From positions 7,460,001-7,524,000 of the forward strand of contig CM073321.1 of the NCBI GenBank assembly GCA_037043015.1: a stretch of 64,000 nucleotides of DNA. Direction: 5' to 3'. Within the stretch, counting starts at the first letter, position 1; each line of letters begins with the position of its first letter. The position numbers and the translations under genes are program-made. Positions 24,039-34,423 of the stretch are shown one piece after another. Origin of the DNA: Bryum argenteum. Its lineage: Eukaryota > Streptophyta > Bryopsida > Bryales > Bryaceae. Under the pieces are notes generated by a model. It made no database searches. It saw only the letters and a list, made by a program, of their open reading frames with translations, and had not been told where the DNA came from.

Positions 24039-24480
24039 TTTATATAAGCCGCGGTCGCATGGTCGACCGGCGACCTAGATCGGACGGCCGATGGCCGACC
24101 GGCCTGACTGATCGGACGGCCGGCGCGGACCGGCCCGACCGATCAGCGGCGGCCAACCCGACCGATCGGACGGCCGACGGAGACCGCGACCGATCGGGTG
24201 GCCGGCTCCGACCGGCTCGAGTGACCCGACCGATCACCGGCGGCCGACCCGATCGATCGGACGGCCGGCGCCGACCGGGCGGTTGCGACCGTTCGGACGG
24301 CCGACGGAGACCGCGACGGATCGGACGGCCGACGCCGACCGCGCCCCATCCGACGGCCGACCGAAATCGCGACCGATCGGACGGCCTTCGGCCGATTAAG
24401 CGACCGATCCGTCGGCTGCGACTGATTCGACGCCGTCGATTGGTCCGTCGGCCAAGGCCAATCGAACGGTCCTGGGCCGC
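24039..24480 (-). promoter_or_regulatory. GACCGG-array promoter with TATATAAA, kinase gene
   Basis: Over 400 bp of cggacggccg, gaccgatcgg and cggccgacc repeats (24060-24475). Read on the minus strand they lead to TATATAAA near 24040-24047, about 170 bp before the ATG at 23871. Confidence 0.65.
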
Positions 24481-24599
24481 CCTTTACAATCCAATGGTAA
24501 CCACCTACACTCACAACACTATTTGAACGACTACGATGCGACTTTCAATACGATCTGACGGTTAAAAGATTTACTACATGCATAGTAATTCCGATTTAC

Positions 24600-24698
24600 C
24601 CCCCGGGCGGACGTCCGGACGGTCCTGGACGAATGTCCGGCTGGTCGGACGTCTGTCCGACCAAAGAAACCCAAAAGACGTCCGGATTGACATCCCTA
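24600..24698 (-). repeat. Right terminal and subterminal repeats of the hAT-like element
   Basis: Contains ggacgtccggacggtcc, gaatgtccggctggtcggac and gacgtccggattgacatccct. The last matches the left end at 10828 in inverted orientation. Confidence 0.6.
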
Positions 24699-25666
24699 AT
24701 CGGAGGCAGGGTTGCTCACCGGCAGCTCGAAGCTGAACCGCCATTCCGATGAAAAGCCAAAAGCCGTCGACGACAAACCCGTTACAGTCAGCAGCCGGTG
24801 TTTCACAGGGAGCCACTCCTTCTCAATTTCAGTCTCAATCTTTGAATTCTTCTGTGTTTGCATGGGCATTGACATTTAAATTGTGGATTGGTGGTTTCTC
24901 CACCCAAAGACATCCATTTTGCTTACCATTTGTTTGGGTTTGATAGTCATGCTCAATTGTGCTTTGTATGTGGGATTTGTATGTGGGATTGCACATGTGT
25001 TGAGTGTTGATTGTGTTTTCTTGCTTCTTATCTATTTTGATTACATTTTGTTGTAATTGGATCCGTGTGTGAGAACCACGCGCTGCCCGGATGACACGGT
25101 GGTTTGACGGACTTAATGTTGAATTTTAGGTCAAAATTACAGGATTTGTGGCACGACGCGGAAGCGCTGCCCAAAAATTCCTGGACAACCCTAAAATGGT
25201 ATTCTAATTGAGAAATGCATGTTTTAATTGCTCGCTAACGTTTAGGTGTTGATTGGGTTGCATGGGAGTTAGGTAGAAAAGGTATCTGTATGAATTACAG
25301 CTATTTACAAACCTAAGAAGAGTGCTGAAGTAATTAGTTTAAGTGGATTTTGGAGGTCTTTGTTGAAGTTTTGGCCCATTCTACTCCCATTTTGAGTACC
25401 AAGGCCCTCATTGATAATTAGAGGCAATTTAAGCCTCCTATACTCATAGAGGCTAGGCTTTGGGATTCAAATCCACTGCTAGAGTTTCATGATTCAATGT
25501 GATTCAAGTTGATTGCATAGTTGACCATCTTAGTTGAGTTTTGAAGTTGAATTACATATTGCGTAGATGATTTGGGTGTCCGTTGCTTGGAAGGCTAATT
25601 AGTGTTGTATTCCACCCTAACAACCCAACTTGTCGCTTAAAAACCGGGTCACCGGAATTTAGGCTC
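24699..25666 (+). mobile_element. Truncated LTR, relative of the 3168-5281 solo LTR
   Basis: Ends CACCGGAATTTAGGCTCACA and shares with the first copy GGAAGCGCTGCCCAAA (25160), the block around ttgcttggaagg, and cccaacttgt. The 5' part is missing at the junction with the hAT-like element. It sits directly against gypsy RNase H sequence at 25667, so it was probably inserted in that element. Confidence 0.6.
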
Positions 25667-26721
25667 ACATACTCCTATCCAAGGGATTGGACACCGATCG
25701 CGCAATCCGCTTTGGACAAAATCAAACAGGCTTATTTGTAAGCCCCGATATTACTTGCCTCAAACTGGACCAAGCTATTCCAAGTCCACACAGATGCCTC
25801 CAAGATCGCCGTAGGAGTCATGTTAGCACAAAACGTCAACGGCAAGCACGATCAATCTGTGGCCTATGCTAGCAGATTGTTGAACGAGGCAAAATGCAAC
25901 TACTCAACCACGGAAATGGAAGCACTAGCTATGGTCTACGCAGTCAAGAAATTTCGGCATTACGTGCTAGGAAACAAGTTTCGTTTCATGGTTGACCACC
26001 AAAGCTTATCTTACTTAGTAAACCAACCATTGATCACCAAACATGTAGCTCGGTGGATCATGATTCTCATGGAATATGACTATGAGGTGGTCTTTATACC
26101 AGGAAAGCGGCACATAGTGTCAGATTACTTTCTAGGGACACCAATACCACGTGGAAGGCATAGACGATTCCTTAAATAAACCATATATCCAAGCTGTCTC
26201 GCTGAACGCGAGCCTTGCCACCACAGAAACCCAAAACGAATGGAGTCAAGATACCATGGCCTACTTAGTTCATGGCATCATTTCAACATGACTAACGGGC
26301 ACACAGAAGAACTATTTCGTGCGAACTACGTTGCCATACACCGTGGTTGACGGCAAATTGTATTGCAAAGGGGCTGATTTCGAGATCAGACTCTATGTAT
26401 TCACAGAGGAGCAACAACAAATTGTCCCTAGCCTCCTCACTGGCCGCGCTGGCGGATACCAGGGACCCGAAACTACAATTAAAAAGATACTTCCTGCCAA
26501 ATATTGGTGTTCCACGGTACACAAAGATGTATTTACATGTATCAAAAATTGCCACGCTTGCCAAGTTGCCACCACCAATTTCCAACATCAAGGAAAGGTA
26601 CCACTTAAACCCATAGCTCCATTGGGACCATTTTAGCGGTGGGGACTAGATTTTGTGGGGCCAATCAAACCAGCAACCAAACAAGGATACAAATACATCC
26701 TTGTTGCCACGAATTACTCTC
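25667..26721 (+). pseudogene. Tat/Athila-like gypsy fragment, RNase H to integrase
   Basis: Collinear with 63236 onward in this window. It encodes RNase H (VHTDASKIAVGVML, then LLNEAKCNYSTTEMEALAMV) and the start of integrase (CHACQVATTNF, then GLDFVGPIKP), and stops within the integrase core where a GC-rich promoter block begins. Several frame changes and stops (TAA near 26177, TAG near 26635). It keeps a stretch of RNase H that the copy at the right edge has lost. Confidence 0.75.
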
Positions 26722-26885
26722 AGTGAACCGCTGATCGCCCCTCTGGACCCGCGGTCGCCCATGCACAAGCGGTATGAACCCGCAATTGCACCTTTGGCCA
26801 TGCGACAACGTACTAGCCCTCACTGGACTGGCGGTTGCCTTTTTTCTACACTCGATTGCCCCTACGCGAGGTTGCCCTATATATT
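26722..26885 (+). promoter_or_regulatory. GC-rich promoter with TATATATT, fifth gene
   Basis: Degenerate cgcccctctggacccgcggt-type units followed by TATATATT (26878-26885), about 137 bp before ATG 27022. Same layout as the four promoters in the hAT-like element, but with less regular repeats. Confidence 0.5.
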
Positions 26886-27021
26886 CCCCCCTCGTTCGTG
26901 ACCTCATTACTTGAATTACGAGCTTGGTATGTATTCTTGCATCCATTAATTTGGCTGCATGCTCATACTGGGTCAATGAGGACTCTTCTATTGTACCCAA
27001 TTTGGCTAAATCTTACCATCC

Positions 27022-28539
27022 ATGGCTACTCCCAAGCAACTTAGGAAGGCAGAGAACGACAAGAGGAAGAGGAGGAGCAACCCCCAACAAAAAAGATTCC
27101 ACATGCTTCAAAATCCGAAAAAGCTTGCTTAAATATTGCAATTGCCTAAACTTCAAACAACGATGCATTGACGTTTACCAAGTCTCGTATGGCACGCCAT
27201 GTGTGGAGTGCAATGAGGTTCCCTTATTTCTTGCTCGTAGAGTAAACACTGAGGTTGCTATTGGTAAACGAGTGGATTGGACAACTGTAAAAGAGGAGAA
27301 GCAGGTAACACGACTTTCGAAGAGTTACATTCCGAGAGGCATTCTAAGATTTCTCGATGTTCCTAATGGTGGCATGGAATTGACGTGGTCTATTACCAAG
27401 GCTATGAAAGATGCTTCATATCACTTTGCTACATCGGAAGAGGACTGTGACTCAGATGGTTCACGGCCTCGTAAAGCGATGCGTCAAGTACGATGTGGTA
27501 TCCCTCCATTAAGCATTGTGATTCATGCGGATCATCCTTGTATTTTGCTAGGTCGCGTTCCTCAAACAGCTGGCTCTAGCCCTCTAATAGCAAGTAATCA
27601 TTCTACCGTAATGGAGCCCCATGGTACTGACATCCTACCATTGGACGCAATTTACACGTCTTCTGATCTCAAAGCTCTTTTCAAGAGCAAAGACGATGTC
27701 CTAGCAAGATTGCAATCGGATCTTGAAAATACACAAGCAATGTATGAAGAGAAGTTGGAAGAAGGGGAGCAACTTACTCTTGAAAATGCACGCGTGCGCG
27801 AAAAGATGCTAGAACTATCTCAACTATGTAACATGCCTGAAGAATTAGAGAAATCGACATGGCAGATCTTGATAGGGTTGTCTCCAACCCTACGCATAGC
27901 TTGGAACGAGAAGAAGATGCACGAAGTGATACCCAAGATATGTTATCTTCTCCTCCCCTTTGTATTCTATTTATGTCCTATGACAGGTACAGCCTTTTAC
28001 TGTAGCAACAACCCTGAGATCGTTTGTCACAATGGTCTGCCACTTACTACCATTGGAAGGTGTCATATTTACTTCTCGTGGACAGAGGTAGACAAGTTGC
28101 AGCCGAACTGGAGAAGATTGATAAGAAGTTTACCAGTGGAGCTAGTCGACGAACGTTCAATATGACTTCGTGGCCCGGTGTGGATACATTGTTTGATAAT
28201 CTTCCTTTGATGAATATTAAGAGGAAAGATGACACTTCCACGGAGGTTGTAGATTGGAGAAAGGGGAGGTGGAATTTCAAACACCACATGTCGGTGCAAA
28301 ATGATAGAGCATCAAAGACATTATTGTGGCCCAACCGAGCGGAGTTTGTATTGGATCACTCTACGTGTCCTATATGCTCAAATCCATTTGGACGTGAGGG
28401 GGGATGGGCTTTTGGCTCGTGTATCCATATGTATCATCCGCAAAGTCTCTTGGTTCATTGTTTGGCTCAAAGTTGATGTGTTATATATCAAGCGTCTTTT
28501 CACGATCGGTTTTACGAGATGTTCAATCTAAGAACTTAA
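27022..28539 (+). pseudogene. Decayed RING-protein homologue outside the element
   Basis: Starts MATPKQLRKAENDKRKRRSN, shifts frame near 27130, and continues with a Cys-rich segment (CVECNEVPLF) and AIGKRVDWTTV, matching the NRKVNWSTF/HKDIDWTTV block of the CKKY proteins. A coiled coil follows (LLARLQSDLENTQAMYEEKL-like, 27690-27830). After another frame change near 28000 come SWPGVDTLFDNL, parallel to FWGDIEEI, and a RING finger CPICSNPFGREGGWAFGSC-x-H-x2-H. The sixth ligand is Ser instead of Cys and the last CxxC reads CVIY, so the RING has lost two ligands. A TGA at 28474 interrupts, then SFHDRFYEMFNLRT matches SPFSTRFYEMMGLRD of the intact copy before TAA at 28537. Clear homology, certainly non-functional. 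Confidence 0.7.
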
Positions 28540-28810
28540 CGCTTTCAAATACAATTAAGAATGAGGGGTTAGTGCATTTAGCCTAGTAACCAGGGTTGTC
28601 TTGTGTGACACACAATTTGGAACGTCTGTCCAAATTGTTTGTATTCGACATGTCTGAATAACGTCCAATTGGACAGGAATGTCGCCCATACTAGGAATTG
28701 CATAGTAGAAACATATTGAAAGTTTAACATTTTGACATTGAGGTAAAAGCTCAAGTTATACGTGGCAAAGGGTTAAAAATGACGTATATATAAGAAAATT
28801 AATCACACTA

Positions 28811-29128
28811 GGCGACCGCGGGTGGGCGAGCGCTGGTAGGCGACCGACGATCGCCCTAGGCGATCACCGGTCGCCCGAGGTATACAGCCAGTCGCCCTAT
28901 TTCTCGGGTTGTTGCCCTATCCTTCACGTTGTCGCCCTAAGTAGACTGCCGGTTGCCCTATTTCTCACACTCTCATCCTAGTTAGATCGTCAGTCGCCCG
29001 AGGTGGAGCGCCGGTCGCCCTAGGTGGACCGCTGGTCGCCCTAGGGGACCGCCGATTTACCTAAGTGGACCGCCCGTCGCCCAAGGTGGACCGCCGATCG
29101 CCCAACATGGACCGCCGGTCGCCTTATT
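28811..29128. repeat. Degenerate minisatellite, about 21-bp units
   Basis: Imperfect units of the kind gaccgccggtcgccctaggt, which resemble the GACCGG promoter arrays. Confidence 0.75.
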
Positions 29129-29800
29129 CGTCACTTGGGTTTTAGAGGAGTAGGGGGGGTGTGGAGGGGCGGAAAGATGAGCGGGGAAGAGAGGGGAGGA
29201 GAGGGAAGCGGAAGGGAGAGGAACAAAGAGGGAAGGAAAAGAGAGAAGATGCCAACTACTCCGGGTATTTGTGGAATGGGCAAATTCAAACATTCTCCCA
29301 CAATATTCGGAAGTTTAAATTTCTGGTTTTTGTGGAGAAATGTTCGTTCTTGCCCATTCTACAATTATCCGGAGTGGTTGGAGAAGGGGAGAGGGTAGGG
29401 GGAAACAAGGAGAGGAGGATCGAAGGCTCCCTTCTTTCAACTTTCAATTCCAGCTCTTATTTAAATTTCAGACACCACTTTCCAGTTCCTCCTCTCTTTC
29501 AAAATGTTGAAGCGGGGAGCCTTGGATCCTCCTCTCCTTGTTTCTTCCTCCCCCTCTCCATTTCTCTAACCACTCCGGATATTTGTAGAATGGCCAAGAA
29601 CAGACATTCCCCCACAAAAACCGGGATTTTAAACCTCCAGATATTGTGGGAGAATGTTTGGATTTGCCCATTCCACAAATATCCGGGATGGTTGGCATCA
29701 TCTCTCCTTCCCTCTCCTCTCCTCTCCCCTCCCCTCTCCTCCTCTCTCCCCTCTCTGCCTTTCTTATATCTCTCTAGCCCCCTTGGAACTCGCCCTCCCC
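29129..29800. repeat. Large foldback element with purine/pyrimidine arms
   Basis: Arms of over 200 bp. The left arm is purine-rich (29150-29255), then the AATGGGCAAATTCAAACATT core, then ggaaacaaggagaggaggat (29400). The right arm has the inverses atcctcctctccttgtttc (29525), the same core (29655-29690) and a polypyrimidine tract. The short loop is centred near 29465. Confidence 0.8.
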
Positions 29801-29964
29801 TCGATACTTGCCTTGCCCCCCATGGAATCCGCCGTGCCTCCTAGTTATACACTAGAGAATATTAAAATAAATAGTAAATACATAAACTTACATATTTTAC
29901 TTTTAAACTAGAGAGTAAATACATAAATATACAAATTCTTCTAAATAAATAAATAGTATATATA

Positions 29965-30219
29965 ACCCCAATTCTGTTAAAATGGCATTATTCCGGTAAA
30001 ATGGCACACCTCAACTTTCTGAACTGTAGTTCAAAAACCATGTGATATAATAAAATTTTAAGGTGATATTAGGGAAAATGAGTGACAATGTATATAAAGA
30101 AGTGATATTACAAAAAAAATTGTGATATTACAGAATATACCATTTTATATGAGCACAAATGTAAGATCTAGTGTGACGGAATGGCACATGGCATAGTGCC
30201 ATTTTGACGGAATTGGGGT
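29965..30219. mobile_element. 255-bp MITE nested in the hAT element
   Basis: ACCCCAATTCTGTTAAAATG at the left and its near-perfect inverse at the right (two mismatches over about 25 bp), flanked by TA on both sides. The interior repeats gtgatatta. No coding. Confidence 0.8.
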
Positions 30220-30378
30220 TATATACATAAAAAGACTCATTCCTTTTTTGTTAATCTTCATGCACATTGTTTTCCAAGAAGTAGGTTTTAGAAACAATGA
30301 TATACTAAAACTTGCATGATGTTATATTTATTTAGTTTTAGAAAAATCTATGTAGTAGTTAGGTGCATTTGTGAGTTT

Positions 30379-30540
30379 AGGCGATCTACAGTCTATCTAA
30401 GGCCAGAGCGTGAGGGATAGGGCGACCGACAGTCCACCTAGGCGACCGACGGTCTCCCTGTGGACGATCTACAGTCGCTTGTTGACGACTGACTGTCGCC
30501 CCGAGGCGTTCAGCGGTCTCCCATGACCAACGGTCGCCCT
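30379..30540. repeat. Degenerate GACCG minisatellite
   Basis: Units such as gcgaccgacggtctccct, the same family as 28811-29128. Confidence 0.6.
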
Positions 30541-31107
30541 AGGAAGAGGAAAGGAGGAGGAGGAGACGAAGAGAGGAGAGAAGAGAAGATGCAAACCTCT
30601 CCGAGTATTTATGAAATGGGCAAATCCAAACATTCTCCAACGATATCCGGAAATTCAAAATCCCAGTTTTTCTGGCAAAATATTTGTTTTTGCCCATTCC
30701 ACACCTATCAAGAGAGGTTGGAGGAGGCAAGAGGGGGGGGGGGAGAAACAAGGAGCGCAGGATTCAAGGCTCCCTACTTTTAACTTTTAATTCCCATATT
30801 ATTTAAATTTGAGCCACCACATCCCAATTCCCTCTCTTATTGAAAATTGAGCTCCCACATACCACAATATATTCATAATGTACAAGAACAAACATTTCTC
30901 TACAAAAACCAGAAATTTAAACTTCCGGATATTATAGGAGAATGTTTGGATTTGCCCATTCCACAAATACCTGGAGTGGTTGGCATCTTCTCTCCTTTCC
31001 TTCCCTCTTTGCTCCTCTCCCTTCCGCTTCCCTCTCCTCCCTTCTCTTCCCCTCTCATCTCTCCGCCCCCCCACACCCCCTCCTACTCCTCTAGAACCCG
31101 AGTGACG
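30541..31107. repeat. Second large foldback element
   Basis: Same structure as 29129-29800. Its right end cctctagaacccgagtgacg is the inverse of the left end of the first copy (cgtcacttgggttttagagg), so the two belong to one family with defined termini. Confidence 0.8.
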
Positions 31108-31640
31108 GATAGGGCGACCGGCGGTCCACCTAGGTAGACCGGCAGTTCACTTAGGTAGACTAGTGGTCCACTTAGGTAGACTAGTGGTCCACTTAGGTAG
31201 ACCGGCGGTCCACTTAGGTAAACCGGCGGTCTACTTTTGGCGACCAACGGTCCACCTAGGACGACCGGCGGTCCACCTAGGGCAATCAACGGTCTACATA
31301 GGGCGATAGCATGAGGGAACGGCGATCGGCGGTCTACTTAGGGGAATAGCATGAGGAATAGGGCAACTGGCGGTATACGTTCGGCAACTATCGATCCCCT
31401 AGGGCGCGATGGCTTTGGACGATCGTTGGTCTAGGGCAGTCGTCGGTCCAGGGAGACCGCCGATCGCCTTAGGGCGACAGTCGGTTGCTTACGAGGGACC
31501 GTTGATCGCCCGGAGGGAGACTGTCGGTCGCTTTAGAGCTAAGTTGGTCGCCAAGAGGCGGTTGTCGGTCGCTAAGAGGCAACTGTCGATCGCCCACAGC
31601 TATGGTGGTCCTCGGCGACCGTCGATTCAGGAAGAGTTTC
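31108..31640. repeat. Degenerate minisatellite, 20-22 bp units
   Basis: Repeated gaccggcggtccacttaggt-like units, very regular at 31108-31300 and more degraded afterwards. Reading frames through it are repeat artefacts. Confidence 0.85.
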
Positions 31641-31865
31641 AATCCAACGTAGCGTAGTCACTCCAATCCAGTCATTGTGTTGCTGAGTTGTGGAGTCTAT
31701 GTGGCAGCCACGCTAGATACAACGTGGACAGGGTAAATCAAGGGATCTTTTCTGAAGGAAAAGATTCCGTAGATTCTATTGGACATTTTGAGGCTGAATG
31801 TCTGTATTACATATTGTATGTGTCTGACATTCGACAGTGTCACATAAGACAACCCTGCTAGTAAC

Positions 31866-32504
31866 CAGTGAGGAAAAAAGGTGCTTGTCAAAGTAAAGGG
31901 TGATATCTAAGCTATTATAATTATAGCAAAAAATTGAGTGACCACCATATGAAGGTATCTATTTCAAGTTGACAACACTAACCATTTACTAACATGAAAT
32001 CAACAAAGTACTCATAGTAATATTTAACCCATCACTAGTGAATTTCGTGCAAGTATTTGATATCCCTTGACCATATTATGTTGAATAAATCAAACTCAGA
32101 TTTCAAAACGGTTTTAATGAATTCAACACTTGTATTCACTATTAAGACATTATAAAAACTAGGAATAAGCGTGCCTTTACTCTACTTGCCTTAGGATCAC
32201 TTTACACTATGGACCCTCAAGATTGTCCATCTGGCTTTACACTACCATAAAAAAAGGAGAATAATCACTAACTATGAGGTCCCAATGTTTGCTAATTTAT
32301 CCATACTGGAAAGTGATTTTAGGGTCTCCCTGACTGTAGTTGAGTGAAATTACATGCCTCAACTCAATTACCATCAAGGAGACCACGAGGCTAAAAAATT
32401 AGTGATTGGCTAGAGTACAATAACTTGAAAAGAAAGCAGGAAAAACTACGAAGAGAGAGGGAATGATGAGAAATTTATCTTAAAATTGAGATTAATCCTA
32501 TCCG
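31866..32504. other. A/T-rich spacer, nothing recognised
   Basis: Ordinary A/T-rich sequence between the hAT element and the first gypsy LTR. No gene or repeat seen. Confidence 0.6.
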
Positions 32505-34010
32505 TGTCACATCCCTTTCCAAAGGATGCCCGAACACCGTGGTGAGCCAAGAGGACCCCGGGAGTGACGCCCCGGGCTTGGCAAGAGACAAGGTGAAGTG
32601 ACCAAGGAGAGTCCCGAGCAAACAGCACGCAATGGCGTTGTGCTTGGGACGAACTTGGTGGCGTGTCTTACATGGTTGGAAACCTTGTTTGAGCACGCAC
32701 CCATGGGTCCAAAGAACGTGCTATTTGGAGTTGTGAGTCATGAGATATGACTCTCCAAAGTTGAAGCGCGTTCCGGGACACTCCGGGACTCGGGACTCAA
32801 AATGTCGTCCTTCTTGGATGGCGGCATGTTGCATGTCTTTGGAAAGCTCTGGACAAGAGCTTTCCAAAATGCTAAGGTTCGTGAGGAGCAAAGCAATGCT
32901 TTGGGAGATATGGCTCTCCAAAGCATCGGGACTTCGGGACTCCGGGACTGCTGCCTCCCGGGACTCCCGAATGTTCAGAGGAGCATAGCTCCCACAGCAA
33001 AGCTCCGATTAGGACAAGTGAGGAGTCCATCGACATCTACTCAAAGATTAGATGTTGAAAATGAGCTTGCACGTCCCATTTAGATCACTGGGCTACAAGT
33101 TAGCCCGAGAAGAAGATCCGGCCCGTTTTTGAGACTAAGGCAAAAACGGGTGGTCTTCCAAAACAAAAGTGTGTCACGGAAGGCCCCTCAACACAAGAGG
33201 GGGGGGGCCTACCGAAGACTCCAGAGAGTACTATGAGGAGGGGTGGTCTCCCTCCTCACTTGCACATGGTGCCTTGAGGAGCCGGGGTGGCTCCAAGGGG
33301 TGAGGCTTGGGATGGGGCCTCACTCCCGCACCTTGTGGAAAGTAGAGAGTGCTTTGGAGCCTCTCTAAACATGGGGTTGGGAAGTGTCCCTCTCCAACTT
33401 AGTCCCCGTGATAAGTAGTGCCGGTTCCCGGGAGTGACCGGGAATAGCTCAAAAGGGTGAGCCATAGAAAAGAAGCCTCACTCTTACACCTTAGGCATTG
33501 TGGGATGCTCTTGAGCATCCCGCAACATTGGGTCGGAAAGAGTCCCTCTCCAAACTAGTCCCGGGAAAACTAGTGCCGGATTCCGGGAGGATTTCCGGCA
33601 AAGTCCCGAATGGGATGAGAAACAAGAGTGGAAGGGGACTAGTGGGAAGTTGGACAATGGATAAGGGCGGTTAGCTCCGGGGGTGATTAGTAGCACCCTT
33701 GGGAGCTTGGACATTTGTGGAAGGCCGCCCCGTGCCACCAAGTGGCATGCCCATGAGTTGGTGGGAGGTCCGGGTTGGCATGCCCATGTGTTGGTGGGAG
33801 TTCCGGGTAATGAGTATCCGGTAATGAGTTATGGAGTCAAGGTGGGTTGGACACCTTGACTTAGAATGGTGCTAACATTGTGTGTGTGGGCACATGCAAG
33901 TGTTAGCAAAGTCGTGGCCGGTTGCTACCAACTAAGTGAGCCGGGATTCCGCTACCAAGTAAAGCTCACTAAGAAGAAGAAAAATGAGTTGGAGTAATTA
34001 GGGTCGCGAC
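32505..34010 (+). mobile_element. Gypsy LTR copy A (about 1.5 kb)
   Basis: Begins TGTCACATCCCTTTCCAAAGG and ends AATTAGGGTCGCGAC, closely matching copies B and C over their length. No internal region is attached on either side. No 5-bp duplication is visible (atccg before, ctcgg after), so a flank is rearranged. Confidence 0.85.
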
Positions 34011-34423
34011 CTCGGGTGGGCTGCCCTTGAATACTACTCAGGTCGGAATGCGACGGAATGCAGCGGGACTAGTCTAGTCTCGGCCATTTTCACAAAATTC
34101 ATGACTGAAAGTTCGGCATTATGCCCCCTCCTCGGAGGGGGCGCTGCGAAGGGGGGATATTGGGGACCAGAGTCCTCTCGTAGGAGATCGAGGCGCTCCC
34201 TTGGGAAGAAAGGGGGATACTTGCGGACTCGGGACTTGCGACTGGATATCCCGATCGCCGTGAAAGGAGAACTGAGGCAAACCGTGGAATCAAGACACCC
34301 CCCGTTACACCCTGACACCAGATTGAATCCTTTCTAGGATGGATTCTGAGAGACCCGGAGGGACAAAAAGGGGGGAGAGTTCCTCGTGTCAAGGATCCTA
34401 CAGTGTGCCATCTCCGGCGGCGT
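34011..34423. other. 413-bp unidentified spacer between two opposed LTRs
   Basis: Moderately GC-rich, with an internal ccccctcctcggagggggcg hairpin at 34131-34150. It matches nothing else in the window by eye. It should be flanking DNA for both LTRs. Confidence 0.5.

Larger units (their letters stand above)
10827..24698. mobile_element. Candidate 13.9 kb multigene hAT-like element
   Basis: The left end reads CAGGGATGTCA, then CAGCG, then TCCGGACGTC. The right end read inward has AGGGATGTCA, one base, then TCCGGACGTC, so 20 bases match with a small indel. CAGGG is a usual hAT terminus, and an hAT transposase lies inside. Both ends carry further GTCCGGACGTCCGG-type subterminal repeats and GACCGG arrays. 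Inside are four genes: transposase, RING protein, its paralogue and a kinase. The flanking 8-mers (agctatac on the left, atcggagg on the right) do not match, and the right terminal base is A instead of the expected G. It may therefore be one old element with an altered flank, or two related elements whose ends now bracket the region. Confidence 0.5.
28591..31857. mobile_element. Non-autonomous hAT element, 3,267 bp
   Basis: The left end CAGGGTTGTCTTGTGTGACA is inverted at the right end with one mismatch. Both flanks carry the identical 8-mer CTAGTAAC (28583-28590 and 31858-31865), the duplication length typical of hAT transposons. It encodes no transposase. Its interior is GACCG-type minisatellite, two large foldbacks and a MITE. 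Confidence 0.93.

Noticed and set aside
24040-24526. Arg/Asp/Pro-rich frames of 123-155 codons
   Set aside because: Translation of the CGGCCG/GACCG promoter array in several frames; no start context or domain.
10819-24706. Eight-base target duplication for the 13.9 kb element
   Set aside because: Flanks agctatac and atcggagg do not match, so I did not claim one.
31083-31657. Reading frames with repeated VYLSGPPVYLSGPLV
   Set aside because: Direct translation of the 21-bp minisatellite.
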